Part shown: positions 14,665-17,875 of the stretch, piece by piece
Position numbering within the stretch: position 1 is the first letter of the stretch
How the letters are laid out: every line of letters begins with the position of its first letter
Origin: Oscillospiraceae bacterium
GTDB taxonomy: Bacteria; Bacillota; Clostridia; Oscillospirales; Oscillospiraceae
DNA length: 17,875 nt
Reading direction: 5' to 3'
NCBI GenBank assembly: GCA_020025615.1
Contig: JAHHRT010000023.1
Coordinates: forward strand, 1-17,875
Translations under genes and position numbers: made by a program
Notes under the pieces: model-generated
The model's database searches: none
What the model was told of the DNA's origin: nothing
What the model saw: the letters and a program-made list of their open reading frames with translations, nothing else

Positions 14665-14973
14665 ATGTTATTGCAGAAAAAAATTGACCGCGCTATGAAG
14701 TGGTCCCGGGACCGCCGCCTCCGCAGTGAGGGGCGGGATCCTGAGCAGGAGGCTCTGGAAGCCGAGATCGCCCGGCATGGCAAGGGCAAGTGGAAAGAGG
14801 AAGAGCTCCCCTCTATGGAGGAGATCATCCGAGAGGAACAGGAAAACCGCCCTCTGGAAAAGAAGGATACGTTTTCTCTGATTGTCTCCGGGCTCATCAC
14901 CCTTGTGCCTGTGTGCCTGGGTCTGCTGCTGCTTCTGTGGCTTCTGGTTTATATCTTTTTCTTTGTCCGATAA
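14665..14973 (+). CDS. Small single-pass membrane protein, last gene of the opp operon (unknown)
   Basis: A 102-residue protein, 12 nt after the oppF stop. AAGGA (14651-14655), overlapping that stop, lies 9 nt before ATG. Residues 1-68 are very charged: a basic start (KKIDRAMKWSRDRRLR) then an acidic helix-like part (EEELPSMEEIIREEQENRP). Residues 70-100 form a long hydrophobic helix, ending FFFVR. This is a tail-anchored shape with the charged part likely cytoplasmic. I recognise no family. Tight spacing and a terminator right after the stop place it in the opp operon, so a role with the unusual transporter is possible. Codon use is like nearby genes. It could be a regulator or assembly factor; function is not known. 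Confidence 0.75.
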   Translation: MLLQKKIDRAMKWSRDRRLRSEGRDPEQEALEAEIARHGKGKWKEEELPSMEEIIREEQENRPLEKKDTFSLIVSGLITLVPVCLGLLLLLWLLVYIFFFVR

Positions 14974-14978
14974 AAATG

Positions 14979-15008
14979 TCCCCATCTTTCAAAGATGGGG
15001 ATATTTTA
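14979..15008. terminator. Terminator of the opp operon (bidirectional type)
   Basis: TCCCCATCTTT (14979-14989) pairs with AAAGATGGGGA (14991-15001), followed by TATTTTA on the plus strand. It begins 6 nt after the small membrane-protein stop. On the minus strand the hairpin is followed by CATTTTTATC, so it could also stop transcripts from the pseudouridine synthase gene. Confidence 0.85.
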
Positions 15009-15017
15009 CTGCACTTT

Positions 15018-15176
15018 ATGAAATTATGGGACTTCCAATCAGGGAATTGGAATCGCTGTACCTCGAAAACCGAAAGATCCCCGATACGATTGACCGGATC
15101 GCATCGGGGACCTTTCAGAGAAAAGAGAGGTAAGAAAATGAAAAGAGGTTTATTTCTTTTTGCGCTCTTATTATAA
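15018..15176 (+). other. Two RNA hairpins and tiny overlapping frames of unknown meaning
   Basis: TTCCAAT (15033-15039) pairs with ATTGGAA (15046-15052). A larger stem joins 15072-15085 to 15103-15116 with one mismatch in 14 pairs, and continues inside with CGAT/ATCG. A 35-codon frame (15026-15133, MGLPIRELESLYLENRK...) covers both hairpins but has no ribosome binding site. A 12-codon frame (15138-15176, MKRGLFLFALLL) has AGAGAGG 7 nt upstream and looks like a leader or cut-off signal peptide. The same frame is open from ATG 15018. No promoter was found just upstream. It could be a structured RNA, an old gene remnant or chance. Confidence 0.35.
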
Positions 15177-15210
15177 CCCCTGACCCATGAATATGCAAGG
15201 GGTTTTCTGT
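15175..15210 (+). terminator. Hairpin with T-run after the 12-codon frame
   Basis: AACCCCT (15175-15181) pairs with AGGGGTT (15198-15204) and the T-run TTTT-C-TGTT follows from 15203. The 16-nt loop has a possible inner CAT/ATG stem. It is oriented as a plus-strand terminator, implying that RNA crosses 15018-15176, by read-through or from an unseen promoter. Confidence 0.6.
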
Positions 15211-15266
15211 TAAATAAGTATTAAGCGACGAAAATAAATGTCACTGAAATTGTGCACTATATACAA

Positions 15267-15851
15267 TTACGCCCAATCCGGCAGGACTTCAAACCTGCGA
15301 ACCTCCCCGCCATAGGGAAATACCAGACAGCAGGAATAGAGCTTTGGGGCGGTCTCTTCATCCCGGGCGCCGTACTTATGGTCCCCAACCAGGGGAAAGC
15401 CCCGGCTGGAGAACTGAACCCGAATCTGGTGGCTTCGTCCGGTGTGCAGCCGGATGCGTACCAGGCATGGATCTTCCTGGCTCAGTCTCTGATATTCCAG
15501 CCGCGCTTCCTTGACCCCGGCCCGCTTTCGCTTCACCACAAACACCTTGTTCTTTCGGCTGTCCTTAAAAAGAAGATCCGTCCAGTCGCCCTGCTGCGGC
15601 GGGACACCGTGGACGCGCGCCACGTATTCCTTAATCATGGTTCCCTCCTGGACGGCACGGCTCAGTTCTGCGGCTGCGGCCTTGGTGCGGGCATAGACCA
15701 TGACCCCGGATACGTTTTTATCCAGCCGGTGGATGGGGAAAATCTCTCCGGGGAACATTTCTTTGAGAGCCTGGGGCAGCTCCAGCTCGGAGTCCAGGCC
15801 CAGAGGTTTGATGCAGACCACAATCTGCTTGTCGGAATAGAGAATATCCAT
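15267..15851 (-). CDS. RluA-family RNA pseudouridine synthase
   Basis: A 194-residue enzyme without an N-terminal S4 domain, so a short RluA-type member. The catalytic motif is HRLDKNVSG (41-49) with Asp 44; the family usually has HRLDxxTSG, so Val replaces Thr. The second motif LHTGRSHQIRVQFSSRGFPL followed by VGDHKYG is close to consensus. It would isomerise uridine in rRNA or tRNA in the cytoplasm; the target is not predictable from sequence. ATG 15849-15851 has AGGAGG (15858-15863) with 6 nt spacing. The longer in-frame extension upstream, to 16019, would overlap the divergent gene and looks non-coding. The gene is monocistronic, divergent to the ABC half-transporter. Confidence 0.92.
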   Translation of the reverse strand: MDILYSDKQIVVCIKPLGLDSELELPQALKEMFPGEIFPIHRLDKNVSGVMVYARTKAAAAELSRAVQEGTMIKEYVARVHGVPPQQGDWTDLLFKDSRKNKVFVVKRKRAGVKEARLEYQRLSQEDPCLVRIRLHTGRSHQIRVQFSSRGFPLVGDHKYGARDEETAPKLYSCCLVFPYGGEVRRFEVLPDWA

Positions 15852-15887
15852 GGTGCGCCTCCTGGGGTGCAAAATTGATTTTCCAGT

Positions 15888-15896
15888 ATTATAGCA
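15888..15896 (-). promoter_or_regulatory. Extended -10 promoter of the pseudouridine synthase gene
   Basis: On the minus strand TGCTATAAT gives TGn plus a perfect TATAAT (hexamer 15888-15893). The -35 region is poor. Distance to the ATG (about 37 nt) fits a short leader. Confidence 0.6.
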
Positions 15897-15935
15897 TATT
15901 TTCTCGGGATTTAATAGGTTAATTGTGAAATTAAG

Positions 15936-15964
15936 TTGAAAAAACCGGGACGAAACTGTATAAT
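15936..15964 (+). promoter_or_regulatory. Promoter of the ABC half-transporter gene
   Basis: TTGAAA (15936-15941) and TATAAT (15959-15964) have a 17-nt spacer. The predicted start near 15971 leaves only a very short leader before TGGAGGT and the ATG at 15989. Confidence 0.8.
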
Positions 15965-15988
15965 AGTCAGAAAATGGAGGTATGGAAA

Positions 15989-17752
15989 ATGAATACGCAA
16001 TATTATCGGGAAAAATCACCGCTGTTGATTTTCCTCAGCTACTTCAAAAATCACAAGGGACTCTTTGCTCTGGATATCACCAGTGCACTGATTATCGCCC
16101 TCATTGATTTGGTGTTTCCTCTTGTGACCAGACACGCCCTCTATGAGATGCTGCCTGAGGGGCGGTTCCACAGCTTTTTTGTGGTCATTGCGGTGCTGTC
16201 TGCGTTCTACATCCTGAGAACCTTCCTCAACTATATCGTTTGCCGCTATGGTCATACCTTCGGTATTCGTGTTGAGGCCGATATTCGCCAGGACCTGTTC
16301 AACCATATGCAGGAGCTGAGCTACGACTTCTATGACGAGAACCGGACCGGCAATCTTATGAGCCGCCTGACCACGGATCTCTTTGACATTACCGAGCTTG
16401 CCCATCACGGCCCCGAGGACCTGCTCACCTGCACCGTGACCATCTTGGGTGCCCTGATCGTTATGTGCAGCATCCAGTGGCGTCTGGGCCTGGTGGTGGC
16501 AATTACCATCCCCATCTTTGTGGTGGTGGTCTTTACCCTGCGTAAGGATATGCGGGATACCTCCCGGGGCGTCAAGCAGAAGACCGGGCACATCAACACG
16601 GAGATTGAAACCAGCCTTTCCGGCATCCGCACTGCCAAGGCCTTTGCCAACGAGGAAATGGAAAACAAGCGGTTTGCTGCCGCCAATGAGCAGTTCAAAA
16701 CTTCCAAGCGGGAGTTCCACCGGGCCATGGCACGGTTTGCAAGCTCTATGGAGTTTTTCCTAGCAAGCCTCAATGTCATCGTGGTGGGCCTGGGCGGCTA
16801 CTACATCATGAAGGGCCAGATGGATTATCGGGACCTGCTGACCTTCAGCCTGTATATCACCACTTTTGTAAACCCCATGCGAAAGATTTCCAATTTCTCC
16901 GAGCTCTTCGCCAACGGCTTTGCCGGTATCCACCGCTTTGTGGATATGATGGCACTGGAGCCCACGATTCAGGATGCACCCAATGCAGAGCCCCTGGAGG
17001 ACGTTCAGGGCGCCATTCGGGTGGACAACGTATCCTTTACCTATGACGGCGATCTGCCGGTCCTGCGGGACGTGAGCCTGGACGTAAAGCCCGGTGAGAC
17101 CCTGGCAATCGTCGGTCCCTCCGGCGGCGGTAAGAGCACCCTGTGTCAGCTGATTCCCAGATTTTATGATGTGACCAAGGGCAGCATCTCCATTGACGGC
17201 CTGGATGTCCGGGATGTGACCCAGCGGAGCATCCACCAGAACATCGGCATTGTGCAGCAGGATGTGTTCCTCTTTGCGGATACCATTCTGGAGAACATCC
17301 GCTATGGCAAGCCCGATGCCTCTATGGAGGAGGTTGTGGATGCTGCCAAGAAGGCGGAGATTTACGACGATATTATGGCAATGCCTGACGGCTTCCAGAC
17401 CTTCGTAGGCGAGCGGGGAACCCTGCTCTCCGGCGGTCAGAAGCAGCGTATCGCCATTGCCCGAATCTTCCTGAAGAATCCCCCTATCCTGATTTTGGAC
17501 GAAGCAACGTCCGCTCTGGACTCCGTGACGGAAGCCAAGATTCAGCGGGCCTTCGATCAACTGGCAATTGGCAGAACCACGCTGATTATCGCCCATCGTC
17601 TGAGCACCATCCGCAATGCGGACCGCATCGTCTCCATTGCAGAGGGCAAGGTCCAGGAGTGCGGCACCCACCAGGAGCTTTTGAAGGCCAATGGCGTGTA
17701 CGCCAGCCTCTATAAGACCCAGAATGCCCTGGCTCTGGAAGCCTTGCAGTAA
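15989..17752 (+). CDS. ABC exporter half-transporter (MsbA/YknU type)
   Basis: A 587-residue fused membrane-ATPase protein. Six helices lie in the first 310 residues, with the type-I exporter segments FYDENRTGNLMSRLTTD and ETSLSGIRTAKAFANEE. The ATPase part has Walker A GPSGGGKST (376-384), Q-loop IVQQDVFLFADTILENIRYG, signature LSGGQKQR (480-487), Walker B ILILDEATSALD and the switch His in IAHRLSTI. All catalytic residues are present, so it probably acts as a homodimer, since no second half-transporter is visible. The cargo may be lipid or drug; it cannot be told. ATG 15989 is used because GGAGG (15976-15980) is 8 nt upstream, whereas the in-frame ATG 15974 lies within that site. Confidence 0.94.
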   Translation: MNTQYYREKSPLLIFLSYFKNHKGLFALDITSALIIALIDLVFPLVTRHALYEMLPEGRFHSFFVVIAVLSAFYILRTFLNYIVCRYGHTFGIRVEADIRQDLFNHMQELSYDFYDENRTGNLMSRLTTDLFDITELAHHGPEDLLTCTVTILGALIVMCSIQWRLGLVVAITIPIFVVVVFTLRKDMRDTSRGVKQKTGHINTEIETSLSGIRTAKAFANEEMENKRFAAANEQFKTSKREFHRAMARFASSMEFFLASLNVIVVGLGGYYIMKGQMDYRDLLTFSLYITTFVNPMRKISNFSELFANGFAGIHRFVDMMALEPTIQDAPNAEPLEDVQGAIRVDNVSFTYDGDLPVLRDVSLDVKPGETLAIVGPSGGGKSTLCQLIPRFYDVTKGSISIDGLDVRDVTQRSIHQNIGIVQQDVFLFADTILENIRYGKPDASMEEVVDAAKKAEIYDDIMAMPDGFQTFVGERGTLLSGGQKQRIAIARIFLKNPPILILDEATSALDSVTEAKIQRAFDQLAIGRTTLIIAHRLSTIRNADRIVSIAEGKVQECGTHQELLKANGVYASLYKTQNALALEALQ

Positions 17753-17786
17753 GGCCATGCGGTGAGAAAAGGCTTTTTTCGACACG

Positions 17787-17826
17787 CTGAAATACCGCAG
17801 CCACAAACGTGGCTGCGGTATTTCAG
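17787..17826. terminator. Perfect 18-bp stem after the exporter gene (possible terminator)
   Basis: Positions 17787-17804 and 17809-17826 are exact inverses around an AAAC loop. No T-run follows on either strand (plus: ACTGTCAAAA), so it is not a typical intrinsic terminator, though its place 35 nt after the stop suggests a 3'-end role. Confidence 0.5.
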
Positions 17827-17839
17827 ACTGTCAAAATAC

Positions 17840-17868
17840 TTCCAATTTTCCCCCGTTTCCTGTATAAT
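17840..17868 (+). promoter_or_regulatory. Probable promoter of the next gene, at the window edge
   Basis: TATAAT (17863-17868), preceded by TG, lies 17 nt after a weak -35, TTCCAA (17840-17845). The downstream gene is outside the window. Confidence 0.5.
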
Positions 17869-17875
17869 AAAGGAA

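Noticed and set aside
15852..16019. Longer N-terminus for the pseudouridine synthase
   Set aside because: It would run across both promoters and into the divergent gene; AGGAGG supports ATG 15851.

Overview
The window reads as chromosome of a Gram-positive gut-type Clostridia, most like Oscillospiraceae/Ruminococcaceae. The basis is lipoprotein-type binding proteins with signal peptides of the MKKFLAMLLALTM kind, strong AAGGAGG ribosome binding sites, TTGACA/TATAAT promoters, GC-rich genes with AT-rich spacers, and no outer-membrane components. The exact species cannot be read from the sequence. No rRNA, tRNA, CRISPR array, transposase or phage gene was found.

Layout. (1) Positions 1-2936, minus strand: a three-gene surface-glycan operon. 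It holds a GT2 glycosyltransferase fused to a GtrA membrane domain, a membrane-anchored phosphodiester glycosidase (NAGPA fold), and a membrane protein cut by the window edge whose N-terminal part carries six 12-residue tandem repeats. (2) 3184-3634: a small ArsR/SmtB repressor with a complete alpha5-type zinc site, its own promoter, and a strong hairpin terminator shared with the next operon. (3) 3680-6186, minus strand: a polar amino-acid ABC importer (lipoprotein, permease, ATPase) from a good promoter, with GTG and TTG starts for ATPase and permease and a hairpin after the binding-protein gene. (4) 6122-6980: an AT-rich divergent control region. (5) 6871-15001, plus strand: a six-gene oligopeptide/dipeptide-type ABC importer operon (oppA, oppB, oppC, oppD, oppF and a small membrane protein). 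(6) 15018-15206: hairpins and tiny frames of unknown meaning. (7) 15267-15851, minus strand: an RluA-family pseudouridine synthase. (8) 15936-17826, plus strand: an MsbA/YknU-type ABC half-transporter with its own promoter; a further promoter starts at the right edge.

The most unusual content is in the oligopeptide transporter. Its OppC-type permease carries about 300 extra residues between TM1 and the GTDxxGRD motif. These form seven RCC1-like repeats, enough for a closed seven-bladed beta-propeller, placed by topology outside the membrane where the binding protein docks. Its OppF-type ATPase carries about 185 extra, highly charged helical residues between Walker A and the Q-loop. The operon ends with a small tail-anchored-like protein not found in standard opp operons. 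Together they suggest an importer with added extracellular and cytoplasmic modules, possibly for sensing, docking or regulation. The domain insertions are read directly from the translations; the roles are inference.
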